The translations under genes and the position numbers were made by a program. Below, in pieces: positions 34,270 through 46,570 of a DNA stretch of 64,000 nucleotides. Positions within the stretch are counted from its first letter, which is position 1. The number at the start of each line of letters is the position of its first letter. The stretch covers positions 6,358,539-6,422,538 of the forward strand of contig NC_087070.1 of the NCBI RefSeq assembly GCF_963678635.1, written 5' to 3'. The notes beneath the pieces are model-generated. The model did no database searches and was not told the DNA's origin. It saw nothing but the letters and a program-made list of their open reading frames with translations. Origin of the DNA: Symsagittifera roscoffensis. Its lineage: Eukaryota > Xenacoelomorpha > Acoela > Convolutidae.

Positions 34270-34802
34270 CTTTCAACGATCTTGATCCAGGAAGCAGAGA
34301 ATTCGATGAATGGGTCACTAAAAACCATATGATGTTACCCAATTATTTGCTAGATCAAATTGGTATCCTCATACAAAGCAGAAAACAAGTCTACGAGAGT
34401 TGTTGTGTGACTGAATCGTATCCTGCGCTGAAGCGCACAGATATTCAAGACCCTACTTGCCTTGATCGTTCACCGAGAAAAATACTATTTAACTACGATT
34501 GCCAATCGATCCCCTTTTACGAAAATCAGGAAGGATCCATTAGAGATTTAGCAGAGCGAGAAAGCTACTGGAACATTGAGTCGATTGAATCACCAGATTC
34601 AACAGAGAAAAAAGATGAGGACCAGCAGACGCCCAAAACCCCAATAAAACCGGATATTTTTTCAATCACTCAACAACAGCAGCAGCATACTTCTTCTTCC
34701 GGCAGTCAAAGTCCCACTGCACCAAACTTAGTAGCTGAGACGCCGCCTATCAATGCTTGCTTTGCGCCGAAAAAACGCAAACTGCAATTTAGAGATCTCT
34801 GA
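34270..34802 (+). pseudogene. Rest of the right-arm small gene of the outer Polinton
   Basis: Continuation of the gene begun at 12115, separated from it by the inner Polinton. The C-terminal part matches the left copy: MMLPNYLLDQIGILIQSRK, a QQQQQH tract and the tail APKKRKLQFRDL. Small indels distinguish the copies in the repeat-rich region. Confidence 0.7.
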
Positions 34803-36454
34803 AAACTCAAAAAAGACTTTGTTTCCACCGAGAGTGCACCAGTTTGGGGTTTATTATTTAGTTTGACAAGTTTTTTTTATTATTGTGGCTGAATCTTTGT
34901 TTACGTTTTGTTTATGATTTTTTCTAATTTAAAGTTTGCTTTGTGATTTTCAATCAATAGAAAAGAAAAAAACAAAAGAAAACATTAATAGAAGAAAAAA
35001 ATCAAAATAACTTTAAAAAGTCGGCATAAAAGTCTAAAAGTACTATAAATAAATTTCTCATCAAATCCAACTTAATTATATCAGTTTTCTTTATTGCTCA
35101 TTTCGAAAAATCATAAAAGATAAACTGAATACTCTTCCTAAGATTTTATCTAATGATGTTGAAACAAAAAACATAAAAATGTTTTTGTTATGTTTTTTCA
35201 TAATAGTTTTCAAAATATAAATATTAACACAGAAAAAGATAAAGCGAGAGAGAGAGAGAGAACTGACGATTCATAAACCCCATTAATATCCCTTTTGGGA
35301 TATAGCTTTTTCAAAAGAAAGCTATTTATGGATGGGTCCAGCAATTCTGCCGGTTAATCAACCATAGTTATTTTTGGCTCTTTACACTCTCTGTTTTTTT
35401 TCTCTCTCTCTAATATGTCTACAGCCTGGTGGGGTTAGCCAGGACTCTTAGGAGAAGACTTTAGAGAGTGTATGAGCCAGTATAAATCATTATATATATA
35501 AAAAATTCTATGTCTATAACAGATTTCACGTTTAATAACACTCATTTTCAGGTAAGATGGTTAAAAAATTCAAAATATATTTTTTTTCTCGATTTTTCAA
35601 CATGGGTTACAACCCTGTCCAATAAATCACGACAAATTGATTGGACCGGGTTTCATTGGATTTGGAGACAAAAAGTTTTTTTTTTAATTTTTTTTTTCAC
35701 TACAAGAATATGTACTAAAAATGAAACATCTCAAATTTTTGACTCGACATTACAGTGGGTCAAGCGTTTTAGAGGTTCCTAATGAATAGCAATGCCGGGT
35801 AGTTATTGCCTACTGCACCAAACGGCCCTGCATCAATCTTTTGATGAACTATATGTGAAATTTGTCATAGAATACTAATTTATTTGAGAAATGAATAAAA
35901 TTCTCAACTACCCTTTATCAATTTTGTCAGGTATGTTTTACTTGACTTGATTGGTGGGTCATCCTTGCTTGACTTGATTGGTGGGTTACCATTTTGGTTG
36001 AAACAAAAAAACTTGGCAAAAAAATTCAAATATATTTTCAATATTTAGTCAAGTTGACTAAACAGGGAAGTTGATAATAGCAGTGGGTGTTAACATTCAC
36101 ACACTTTAGGTAGAAGAAATAACATTCCCGGATTGATCCCTTCATGGAATTGTCAGCTACTCTAACCACAAGTATTTATACTGTTAAATATAGTTGAGTC
36201 ATTTACCCAAAATCGAATTGAGAGTCATTTCATAAAACCATATAAAGCCCCAAAACTACAACCACTTCAAAGCCACTGTTGATTTTATGCTTCACCCACG
36301 TAATTGAGTTTAATTTATTGAGTCTTGATCCAAATTTTGTTTTTGAAAAACTTTTCACTTCTCGCTTTTGCTTTGTCAAAATCAGCTTTGGTAAAACTTG
36401 AAAAATTTCTTGAAAAGAATTCTTCTTTCCTGAACACTCAATCTTGAACCAACA
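34803..36454. other. Non-coding stretch of the outer right arm, with (GA)n
   Basis: Mirror of 9643-11300. It contains a shorter (GA)n run at about 35243-35262. No gene seen. Confidence 0.55.
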
Positions 36455-39400
36455 ATGCCTAACTCAAGTGGAAAACAGACAACAGTCATTTGTTCGACCT
36501 GCTCGAAAGTCTTTAGTTCACCAAGGAACTTGAGACGACATGAACAAAATATCCATAAGATATTCGCAGCCCCACCGCCACCAACTAAATGTAACGAATG
36601 TCGAGAATCCTTCAGCTCGCTGGCGGAAGCTAGGGAGCATGTCGAGCTAGCTCACAACGTCTCAACTGATAGTCTTTGTATCTACTGTCATACAATCTTC
36701 CTCTCGGTTGAGAAGTTCCGGCAACATATGTCGAAAAACCATCAACTACCCATTTGGACTCCCGGAAATGAGGTGGGAACATCAACTGCTCCAACTGAAT
36801 CTGCGTTTAGGGGAAAGTTAAGACGATACGAGTTGAGCGTTAGGGAGGATGAATTGGATCTGATGAATGTAATCATACGAAACAAAGAGGAAATTGATGC
36901 GTTGATAGACGAAAGAGTGCAGGAAGGACCCTGTAAATTTCAACTGCATGTGGACGTGAGTATGATAAAGTTCTCGAGCGATACAAACGAAACTGGTGAC
37001 GGGGAGTTACGCCACGAGAAGACAATGTTATATCTTAATTCTAAGATGATCAATGTCTTCTTCAATGGAATCGAGAAAGAGACATATTTGGAATTGATTG
37101 AGCATATGGTCAATGCCATCAACACGTTCGCTTCTCACGGTAGCGGTTGGATTGTGGAGCGCATTGAAAAGCTGGCTGTAAGTTTTGCAGCATTTTCTCC
37201 TATCCGTGCTGGCTCATACATTGACCTTCCCGATTCATTGAAACCGGTGAAACAGAGTTTCACCAACATTAAAACGAGAAACGATCAGAAGTGCTTTCTA
37301 TACTGCTACCATGATCGATATTCAGAGACCACAACTGCTCTTTATCCTGCTGCCCAAAGCTACCAACATCGAAACAAACTGAAAAATTACAAGCTCTCCC
37401 AAGAACATGTTGTGAAAATTGAAGGCTGGTACGAGATGCCAATGGGACTATATGATATTGACCGATTTGAACAACTTAACAACTGTCAAGTCAATGTATT
37501 CCGGTGAGCATTGATTTTTTTTGACAAAACATTTGTTTAATCATGTATAACACATAACGTTCATCCAGAAACCCGAGCACTCAATTGTTTTTTTTTTCAT
37601 TAGGTACAAAGAAGGTGAATTGCTACCTTTGAGAGTGTCCAGCAAATACTCAAGTGATCTATGTGTTGACCTACTACTACTCAGCAACGGACAAACTCAT
37701 CACTATGTGCTGATCACTGATTTGATGAGGGTTGTGGAATATGTGCGTGGAAAACTACACCGAGACCGAAACCAAATTTGCCGCAAATGCTTCCATACAT
37801 GTTCATCCATCGATACACTACAAAGGCACCAGGAAATGTGCTACCAAGACGAGGGAGTGGTAATCACTATGCCAAAACCGGGAAAGGACAATCATCGTTT
37901 CAAAAATTTAACTGCCCGCTGGTATGTACCGAGAGTTATTTACTTTGACCTCGAATCGCTACTACTACCCCTATACGGACCGCAACCCGACCCCGAAAAA
38001 TCTAGCACCCAAACACTAGAGATTCATCAACCATGCGGTTACGCTCTGGCCGTTGTTGAATTTGGGAAGCGCGAAGTTTTAAAGTTTGAACTGAAGAGAG
38101 GAGAAAGTGTTATGAAGGAATTGATCGCCTCGCTCGAATCTTTGGCGAAACAAATATACCTCGAAAAACGAAAGTATTACACGTTCACTGGCACACCAAG
38201 TTGCACGCGTGAAGAAGCGCACACTTGTTGGATATGTGAAACAGAATTTGCTGACAATGACCAAGTTGTACTTGATCACTGTCACTATACCAACAAGTTC
38301 TTGGGGTGGGCGCATAACGAATGCAATATCAATCGAAAAACGGCGAACTATATACCCGTAATAGCGCATAACTTGTCAAACTATGATCTGCATTTCATTA
38401 TAAAAGCACTCTCAAACAGTAACCCCGAAAACATTTACTCAGTGATCCCTTCCACTGAGGAGAAGTATATATCACTCACTATGTCGGTCTATATCAAATC
38501 ATACCCCGATAAAAACGGAAAACTCAAAAAAGTGTATGAAAATCTACGTTTCATAGACTCCTTTAAATTCATGCTGTCCCCCCTTTCAAAACTCGTCGAA
38601 TACTTGCCGGAAGAAAAATTTTTCCTACTGGAAAATTACTTTGAAGAACTTGGTTACTCAGCAGAACAGATAGCATTGCAAAAACAAAAAGGTTTCTAAC
38701 CGTATTCATACTTTAGCAGTTTTGAAAAATTTCGAGAAACCCGACTGCCACCTAGAAAAATGTGGAGCAACACTTTACAGGGAGGGGAAATAAGTTTTCG
38801 AAAAATCAGTACAACCATGCCATTAAAGTTTTCGCCGAAATGAAATGCGCATCACTAGGCGAGTACCATGATGTATACCTAGCAACGGACGTACTACTAC
38901 TCGCTTCAGTATTCGAAGCCTTTCGTGAAGTTTGTTACAAAACGTACGGATTAGATTGTGCATGCTACTTCACGGCTAGTAACCTCTCGGGCGATACATT
39001 CTTAAAAGTCTGCAATGCAGACCTCAAGTTACTTACAGAAAGGGAGCATTTGAAAATGGTTCAAAAAAGGATACGGGGAGGGATGTCATCGATATATGCA
39101 CGCCGTTTTTTTAAAGCCAACAACAAATACCTCGAAGACTACAATCCTGAAGAGCCCTCTAGCTATCTATTAAATATAGACGCTAACAATTTATACGGGG
39201 GTATTATGAAACACTGTCCCCTTCCCATCAAAGATTTCTCAATAGTTGAGGAAAGTCTCGAATATATTTTGCAAACCGACGATAAATCTGAGTGGGGATA
39301 CATTTTGGAAAAGGATCTCAGTATGCCTGAAGAACTTCAAGATTACTTTGCAGACTACCCGCTAGCCCCCTCACGTGAAGTTATCGGTACGGATAAACTA

Positions 39401-41219
39401 AGTAACGAGCAAATACAGATGTTAGGGGAGATGGGGGTCACGTCGCTACCAAAGGTACCAAAACTGGTTCAAACATTAGATCCAAAGGAAGGCTACGTTC
39501 TGCACTACCTTACATTAAAACTCTACATAGAACTCGGCTTAAGAGTTACCAAATTGATTAAGGTCTTAAAATTTCGTCAAGGTAGATGGATGGAGCCCTT
39601 TGTCGATTTAAACACTCAATTGAGAATGTCAGCGCGCAACAAGCTTGAAGAGAACTTTTACAAGCTCATCGTAAATTCAGCATTCGGTAAAACTATGGAA
39701 TCAAAACTAGGACGCAAAAAACTAGAAATTATTAGAAACGAAAGAGAATTGCTTCAAAAAACAGCTTTGAGCACGATGAAAAGCTTCCAGATAATCGACG
39801 AGGAAACTGCTACTGTTTGTTTTGCTGTAACGAGTATTTTGTGGGACAAACCCATGATAATTGGTATAAGTATTTTGGATTTGTCGAAAAAATTCATGTT
39901 TTACTTTAATTATCGGCAAATGAAAGCAAGCATGAACCTTGAACTGCTATACAGTGACACAGATTCGTTTATTTATGCGATAAAAACCGAAGACGTATAC
40001 GCAGATCTGCAAAAACTGACCGATAGTTTCGATTTTTCCAACTACCCAAGCGATCACTTCTTATTCAGCAATGTGAATAAGAAGGTTGTATTGAAATTAA
40101 AGGACGAGGCGGCGGGAAAAATCATTGCAGAATTCATCGCGTTGAAACCAAAGCTCTACTCGTTGAAATATGCAGGTTAGTATTGAAAAAAAGCACCTCT
40201 CCAAGTCCCCTCCATTTCTTTACATTAAGGGTTCCCTCCATTGGGGGTTTGGATCTTGTTGGGACCAAATTAATAACTTTTGTTGTTCCCTGTCAATTTA
40301 ATTAGACATAACTAGCCCTGAAAGGCTCTGATTCTTCATTTAAAAACTTAAAATGAAGAACCATTCATCATTTAAAACGTTTTAAACAAATACTCACTAC
40401 AAACGCACTTTTGTAACTTTTGACAAGAACAAATTTAAAATTTTGACATGGAATGATTTTTTGATAATGACACGACTTGGAATTTTTATGATTTGGAATC
40501 AATTAAGATATTTAAACTTTTTGGAATTGAAAAAATTGGAATGTTATTAGATATTGAGTCTTCAAAATATTCAGATTTGGGAACCGTTTTCGTTATTAAT
40601 ACTAGAACTGGGCTTGCGAATTTTTATGGGCTTACAAAGCTAAAATATGTTTATGGGCTAATCTTTGTTCTTCATTTAGATTCAACTAGCAAGAGGAGTG
40701 CAAAAGGAGTAGTGCAACACTCCCAGCAGCAACTTACACACCAGAGGTTCAGGGAAACATTACTGAGTGGAAAAACCCTTCGTATATACAACTACTCAAT
40801 AAAATCGAAAGTCCATACCAACATAACCATAGCGCAGAACCGAATTGCCCTTTCACCCTTCGATAGTAAGCGGTTCTTACTATTCGACGGGATAGCTACA
40901 TTGCCCTTTGGACACATGTCTACAGAAGAGAATGTGTTCTTCGAGGCCATTGCGGAAGAAAGCGAGTGGGCAAACTCACAGTTGACAAATACCCCCGACT
41001 TATAGCAGCGAAAACAGTGAAAGCTGGCAATCACCGGAATTCCGGGTCCCAGATTAAGGCTTTCTTCAAGAAAGCTATACGGAGGAAGAGCTTCAAGAAG
41101 AAAGCGAAGCTAGCAGTTCAAAAGACCCTCCGCCTATCAATAACCCATTCATTCTAACAGAAGTGTCTGTTCGTTCTAGTCAAAAAAAAAGGAGAAAACT
41201 TGATAAAACTGATCAATAA
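36455..41219 (+). pseudogene. Family B DNA polymerase of the outer Polinton, right-arm copy (broken)
   Basis: Mirror copy of 2020-6787 reading to the right tip, with ATG at 36455. It has the same N-terminal zinc fingers, the same intron-like gap (about 37504-37603), exonuclease motif YFDLES, the CWIC...DHCHY finger, motifs [19 protein letters not shown] and YSDTDSFIY, and the C-terminal block ending in a basic KKRRKLD tail. Only one copy of the N-terminal half exists on this side. It has a few breaks, partly different from those of the left copy, so the copies have decayed independently since duplication. Confidence 0.88.
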
Positions 41220-41874
41220 AATTTTTCACTTGAAAATGTCGGCTAAATTGCCTTGTCACTTGGAATTACGGCTGTACATTTGTAAATATAAAACATTCAA
41301 CAAACATTGTTTTAAGTTAAATAGACCGGCGCAAAAGAGACTGGTAATTGCAACTTACCCTTGAAGCAGGAGCGAAGGATTGCGTATTTAGTTTCCCAAA
41401 GTAAGCTAATAGTAAGGCTAAAAGAATCAAAATGGTGCAAGTCGAAAATAAGGGAGACTTGGAAATAAGTTTGAAAATAAAATAAGAAAGAGAAACGAAC
41501 AATAATTACCAAAAATTTTTAAAAGGAAATATGAATGGTACTTTATGGAAACTCATATTTATATGAACGAAAAGGATTAGCTTTTAGATAAAAAATAAGC
41601 GAGAAAACCGCAGCCGGATATACCCATACTTATTTAGTGGTGGGAAAGTTTAGAAGGGATTAAATTTAACCACCGCGCGAAAATAAATACCAAAGTATTT
41701 TGTCTGTCGGGTGTCGTAAGAGAGGGGTCTTTTTATTTCGGGCAGGTTACTTTGGGGTCTTTAAAAAAGATGGGTCCTTTTGGACCCTACTTTTGGTAGG
41801 ACCCCAAAAACCCCTACCGTCGAAAAGACCCCCCCCCCCCCCCCTAAGGACACACGGCGGATTACAATACTACT
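41220..41874. other. Outer Polinton right terminal region
   Basis: Mirror of 1369-2019. It contains the subterminal hairpin (about 41711-41853) with a C-run of about 16 and ends with ACAATACTACT. A short hydrophobic open frame, leftward at about 41317-41502, is mirrored at 1737-1922; it has no ATG, so I do not call it a gene. Confidence 0.7.
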
Positions 41875-41880
41875 GACTTC
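41875..41880. repeat. Target-site duplication, right, outer Polinton (GACTTC)
   Basis: Exact copy of 1363-1368. Only 14 bp separate it from the GST exon 2 donor. Confidence 0.95.
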
Positions 41881-41894
41881 GAAAAATTTCAAAC

Positions 41895-42165
41895 CTGTTT
41901 TCTTGAAATAATCTGACTTTTCTTTCTCGACGTCCCCGAAATAAGTCAGATTGACAAATATAAGTCGCAATTCAACAGCCACATCCACTAGCATGTCCAC
42001 TTTGGCCATATGCTGGATAGATCCATCTCCATATAAGGAATATTTCCGGCCCAGATGACGCAATATGGCCATAGATTCTGTCATGGAAAATTGGGATCCA
42101 TCCGAGTATTTTTCAATGTAGAAAGGCATATTGGGGAAGTCCAGATTCAAATTATGTCTCCACTC
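41895..42165 (-). CDS. Glutathione S-transferase, mu-class-like, exon 2
   Basis: Encodes the end of the thioredoxin-like domain and the start of the helical domain. LDFPNMPFYIEKYSDG corresponds to mu-class LDFPNLPYLIDG, including the cis-proline. FSMTESMAILRHLGRKY corresponds to TQSNAILCYIARKH, the glutathione-binding loop, with the key Ser kept. Donor CAG/GTTTGA at 41895/41894; acceptor TTTGCCAG at 42166. The exon is 271 nt, so it ends with one base of a codon completed by exon 3. The Polinton lies 14 bp beyond the donor. Confidence 0.85.
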
Positions 42166-42522
42166 CTGGCAAAGGCAACCAAAATATAAGTTTAAATCCA
42201 CAGTTGAAATTGTACTTGAAGGAAAACGAGTTTCTAGGACTTCGAGTTAGATTTCTAGATGATTCTATGCATTTAACGAAAAAAGATTTAAAAAGTATTC
42301 TTTTTGAAAACTGTGGGAAAATGACCTTCTACGAGCTTGACGGTTCAAAAAAAAGAAAAATCGGCAATATTAAATAAGCAGCTGAAAAAATTCGACAATC
42401 TCTCTTCGCTGAAATACTAGACCCATCCCCTTTTAGTTTTGAAACAAAGAACTAAATATTAGACCCATCCCGTATTAGTTTAAAAACAGTGAACTCTATC
42501 GTAAAATAATTGGTCACCGTGC

Positions 42523-42693
42523 CTGATACCAGAGGCCTCCCTGCCACGACCCATCATCCAACTGTTCCTTCTGGCAACTCTGGAATGTGTACGGAATCTG
42601 CTTGTACTCCAGTAGCAGCTTCAAGTGATCAACGTATGCTCTGACAGAGAAATAACCCAAAATTATCTTCTCGCAAATTTCTGTCTGACTCAT
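42523..42693 (-). CDS. Glutathione S-transferase, mu-class-like, exon 1 (start)
   Basis: ATG at 42693; 57 codons. KIILGYFSVRAYVDHLKLLL corresponds to mu-class MILGYWDIRGLAHAIRLLL; the Tyr in LGY (residue 14) is the likely catalytic tyrosine. The exon end is uncertain. The join that best fits the family uses a GC donor (CAG/GCACGG) and enters exon 2 in phase 0. A GT donor five bases further (GCACG/GTGACC) works only with an acceptor near 42211, adding about 15 residues other GSTs lack. Confidence 0.75.
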
Positions 42694-43299
42694 TTTTGAA
42701 CAAACTGTTATCTCCAGTTCACTCGATAAACTAAATTATCTGCTTTCAAAGGTCACTTTTTGTCGAAATAATCGAAGTTGAAATCATAACTGAATTTGAA
42801 AGTAAATCAAATTGTAAAAATACAAGTAGATATTGCAAGTAGAAAAAACCAACAAAGCAATTTTAACGCTGGTTATTAGGCAGATTTATACGGGCTAGGA
42901 TGAGCATTAGAAAATTAAGAAAAACAAGAAGCATTGAAATTTCCGACCCTTGTCTGAAAAAAAAAACACAAAAAATATATATTTTTTCAAATTTGAATTG
43001 TTTTTTTTCTGCGTGGTGATGAAAGGATCCGAACAAAAAAAAATAGGCAATATCGACGCTCATAATAAAACAAGGAAACTGGACAACAATTTCTGACGAA
43101 AAAGGACTAGGAAAACAAAACAATAGATGAAATAAATTTCAATTTTTTTTATTTTTGAAGTTTTCGATTCGCAAAATGGCGTCCAAAAACTAATTTAAAG
43201 CTCCAAAAACTAAAACTCCACAAACTAATTTTCATCGAGTAAAATTAAATTAAGCATTAATCAGCTATTGTAAACGGCCTAAGTTTGCATGGAGAAACA

Positions 43300-43640
43300 T
43301 GCTCGCTCGCGTTAGCCGAAAAATCAAAAATTTCAAACCGGTTTTTCTCGACACTGGGAAATTTTTAATGACGTTCGATTGACGACTGAAAGGGCTTAAT
43401 ATGATATATCACTCGACCCGTTCCGATGATAATTTGTGGTATATATACTTGGATTTGCTCTAAAACTTTAAAGGAGAAATAAATTCTTCTTCTTCATTAA
43501 CTGTTTTTGATTCGGGTGTTTTTTTTTTACTTTTTCTTTTTGTTTTCCACGCAAAATCAAATAATTCTCCCAGTGACGAGAAAAACCGGTTTGAAATTTT
43601 TGATATATCAGCAAGAGAAGCACATGACAGATATTGCAAA
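43300..43640. repeat. Two inverted copies of an interspersed repeat
   Basis: One copy (about 43320-43450, plus) and one in reverse (about 43500-43620) share CCGGTTTTTCTCG followed by CACTGGGA. The same family occurs at 53340-53545 (plus) and 51840-51995 (minus), with the words ATATATCACTCGA, CGATGATAATTTGTG, GTGGAAAACAAAAAG and ACACCCGAAT. Probably a non-autonomous element of about 220 bp; class not determined. Confidence 0.6.
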
Positions 43641-44989
43641 AAAGCTGAGCCATGATAGCATAGGAGAGGGCAGACTAAAGGCAAATTACTTGCCCACTAT
43701 GTGTTTACACTAACATAAAACATTTTCTACGGAGTTATATATTTCCAAAATCAACATTTTATAAATTTCCAAAATTAAAATTAGAAAATGCACACCAGGC
43801 GGTATTGATAACATACACCATGAAAGCATCAGCGCTTTATTTACCTTTGGTCTATTTACTGGAAAGAAAATAGGGAAATAATTTTTAAAAATTCGATTTT
43901 TTTTTTCGTATCGATTTATAAATTATTCTATTAAAATCAGCACCGCCCCAAAAACCAGAACATCAATATTCTCCTGATAGCGATCTAATGACAGTAGCAT
44001 TATCTGAGACCTCATATCAAAACTCATTTATAAAAAAGTTTCCGTTTTTTTTATATTTTAGAAAAACCGCGATTTCTCGAAAACTACATAGTTTCAGAAA
44101 ACCATTTTCCAGCATAAGATAATAACATTTTTTGCATGACTGATAGCATGCAAACAAGAGTTTTAAAATTTCCTTTTTCTATGTAGTTAACAAAATTTTG
44201 CAATTTCTCAAAAAAATAAAACTAAGAACAACGTTGAACTTATGCGCATTCTTAAAAACTATAAACTATCAAACTTTTGGCCGCCAATATTCCAATAAAA
44301 CCAATCACTTAAAATGCTTGCTTGCAGTGAAAAAAAATTGTTTTTTTTTAAACAAATTTTCACACACAAAAATTATGTGTTTTGTTTCTTAAATCAGAAA
44401 ATCTGAGAAAAATTGGAAAAATCTAAATTTTTCGAAAACCAGAGGGTTTAAGAAACTCAAAATTTGATGTCCAAAATGGAACCTTATTTCGCATTTCTGA
44501 TTACAGTCATGACACGGGTTTTGATTTAATTTTGAAATACAAAACGAGATAATTCTTGGTTACCCAAAATTATCTTTAAGCTTATGAACAAATATGCGAA
44601 CTTAATTTTTAGTCATTTTACCTAAACTAGCGGGCATAAGATCGCTTTCGCAAAGAACGTTTAGAAGCTCAGATCCCCGGTTCTGCAGCGAAGCTGTTCT
44701 AATTTTAGTTTTACAGCATGATATGTTTGAAATGATGGAAGCAACGATCTCCTTAAATTTCTAGAAAAATCAGTTTTGACAAAGTCTATTTGAATAATCG
44801 TTATGTGGCAACTTATTCGTTGGTCTCATGCAGAATTCATACACATAGAGTTCGTGGGCAGTTAGTATTTTTTGTCTTTAAATTTTTTTGAAACACTGTC
44901 AAATTTTTCCTTAAAATAGATCATCTTGAAAAGTAGATCATCTTGAAAAATGATAATTGGGACTAGATTGGAAACTTAGATCCATATTC

Positions 44990-45200
44990 ACCCAATTATG
45001 ACCATAAGTACCTGTAGTTTGACCAATATAGGAAACTGAAGCGAAGAGCTACCATTCGCAAACAAGCAAAAGAGGCAAGAGCTATAAAATTCCAAACCAA
45101 AACAAAATAAAATGCGAAGTATTTTATACGACTGACGGATTCGAACACCAGACCTCCACATTGTAAAGCACTCATTTTCCTGATCAAATCATCTCCCCAA
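44990..45200 (-). repeat. tRNA-related block (possible SINE piece)
   Basis: On the minus strand GGTGTTCGAATCC resembles a Pol III B box, with TGATCAGGAAAATG upstream as a weak A box. Arms do not pair as in a tRNA, so it is not a tRNA gene. It may be a SINE head. Confidence 0.3.
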
Positions 45201-46062
45201 CTGCCTTATGGAGTGCATATCTAATAGTCACTTCCGGGCTTTTTAATCAAACTAATAAAGAGAAGCTACTACATCGCCGGCGAATGAAAATGAATATTTA
45301 GATTGAGTTGTTATGAAACTTCGTTTTATAACTCAAAGGTTAGCTTGTGTTTTTTTTAATAAATGGGGGAGCTCTACCAAAGTAGAAAGAGCGCAACAAT
45401 GAAATATTACCTTTAAAAAAATTGTGAAAATTGTTTGAAGGATGACATTTTTGCATAAAAATTTTACACTTACATAAGCAAACGTTTGTTTTTGTTTGAT
45501 AACGTTTCAAAAAGTTGTCATGCAGTTGAAACGTTTTAAAGCAATTTTTTTTTCAAAAAAACAAGAAGTATGATATATCTCGATTTCGAACGGTAAAAGA
45601 CAGAGGCGAAACGTGATAAATTATAAATATAGCATGGCGAGCTAGCCGACAAAAAAAATAAGTTGGACGACGAAGTATGAAAAAATGAAAACAATGATTA
45701 AAAACTTATCTACCTAAATTTTCATATCACGGTTTGTCTTCACTGAAATTTGTTTTGGAAGAAACATCGGCTTAAACTAAGCATTACAAAGCAATAATAA
45801 TCACACAAAAAATTTGTAAAGACAATCGTAGCGCCAAAAAATGGTATGCAAGAAGCTGAGCATAAAAAATTTCAGCAAAAAGTTTTCAAGTTCCTATCGG
45901 CATGAAAACAATAATTTTGCCCAAATGACGCAATATGAGGCTACTAAGCGGTATAATACACACCGAAACCTTTCAAGCCGGAAAAAAAACCTTGAAATAA
46001 AAGGGATGGGACACAGTTAGTAGAAGCAGTAACCATAATAAAGTGAACAAGTTCAAGTTTTG

Positions 46063-46203
46063 TTTTTGAAACCGAATAGGGGTGCCTACGACTAGCGAGT
46101 TTCAGAAATGATGAGTGATGAATTTGAACTATTTTTGAAACCGAATAGGGGGTGCCTACGACTAGCGAGTTTCTGAAATTATGAGTGATGAATTTGAACT
46201 ATT
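46063..46203 (+). repeat. Tandem duplication of about 70 bp
   Basis: Two near-identical copies starting TTTTTGAAACCGAATAGGGG and containing GCCTACGACTAGCGAGTTTC. Confidence 0.85.
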
Positions 46204-46229
46204 TTCTTATTTAATTTGACTTTATACCG

Positions 46230-46570
46230 ACTACGATTGAATAACAATCATTTTAAATATTGATGCAGAGCTTGGACCTTATGTCATTAACCTGTCTAGA
46301 CAATGCCATATATCTGCTGCTTTATGTTTATTCAAACTTTAGTATTTTTTTCTCCAATATTTTCTATATATTTTCAGATTTATATATTTTTCCTTTTCTT
46401 TCAAGATCTCAAATTTCGTGTTTCATTCGATAAAACGGGCAGTGCTCTGTAACCCAGTTGGGTTCGTTAACTGTACCCTCTTTGTTTCTGGTGCTTCATG
46501 TTTAAATTCTCGTATATGCATATTTACCATTAACAATGAGAAATAAATTCTTTCTTTCTTTTTCTTGCTT
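46230..46570 (+). mobile_element. Possible LINE 3' end with (TTTC)n tail
   Basis: Ends AATGAGAAATAAATTCTTTC followed by more TTTC units, a tail form common in CR1/L2/Jockey-type LINEs. No coding remains are visible in it. Confidence 0.35.

Larger units (their letters stand above)
1369..41874. mobile_element. Outer Polinton (Maverick) fossil, palindromic, PolB-bearing
   Basis: The tips are AGTAGTATTGTAATCC and its exact complement, flanked by the 6-bp duplication GACTTC. The whole element is an inverted repeat about a centre at 12011. Each arm carries, from tip to centre, a PolB gene reading toward the tip, a non-coding stretch and a small gene for a protein with a basic C-terminus. I see no integrase, capsid, protease or ATPase belonging to it. 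A 22.0 kb second Polinton sits in its right arm, and a 2.85 kb tandem duplication lies in its left arm. Without these the element would be about 15.6 kb. Arms differ by roughly 1-3% where I compared them by eye, and the target duplication is perfect, so it is probably young. Each PolB arm has a few breaks. Confidence 0.93.
12013..41874. repeat. Outer Polinton, right palindrome arm (interrupted by the inner Polinton)
   Basis: Mirror of 1369-12009, split by the inner element at 12242-34263. Subtracting that element and one 6-bp target copy leaves about 7,834 bp. It carries the second copies of the small gene and PolB, both reading rightwards to the tip. Confidence 0.9.

Noticed and set aside
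1369-41874. One 40.5 kb Polinton with terminal repeats of 8-11 kb
   Set aside because: The second pair of AGT/ACT tips with its own inverted repeats and target duplication at 12242 and 34263 shows two elements.
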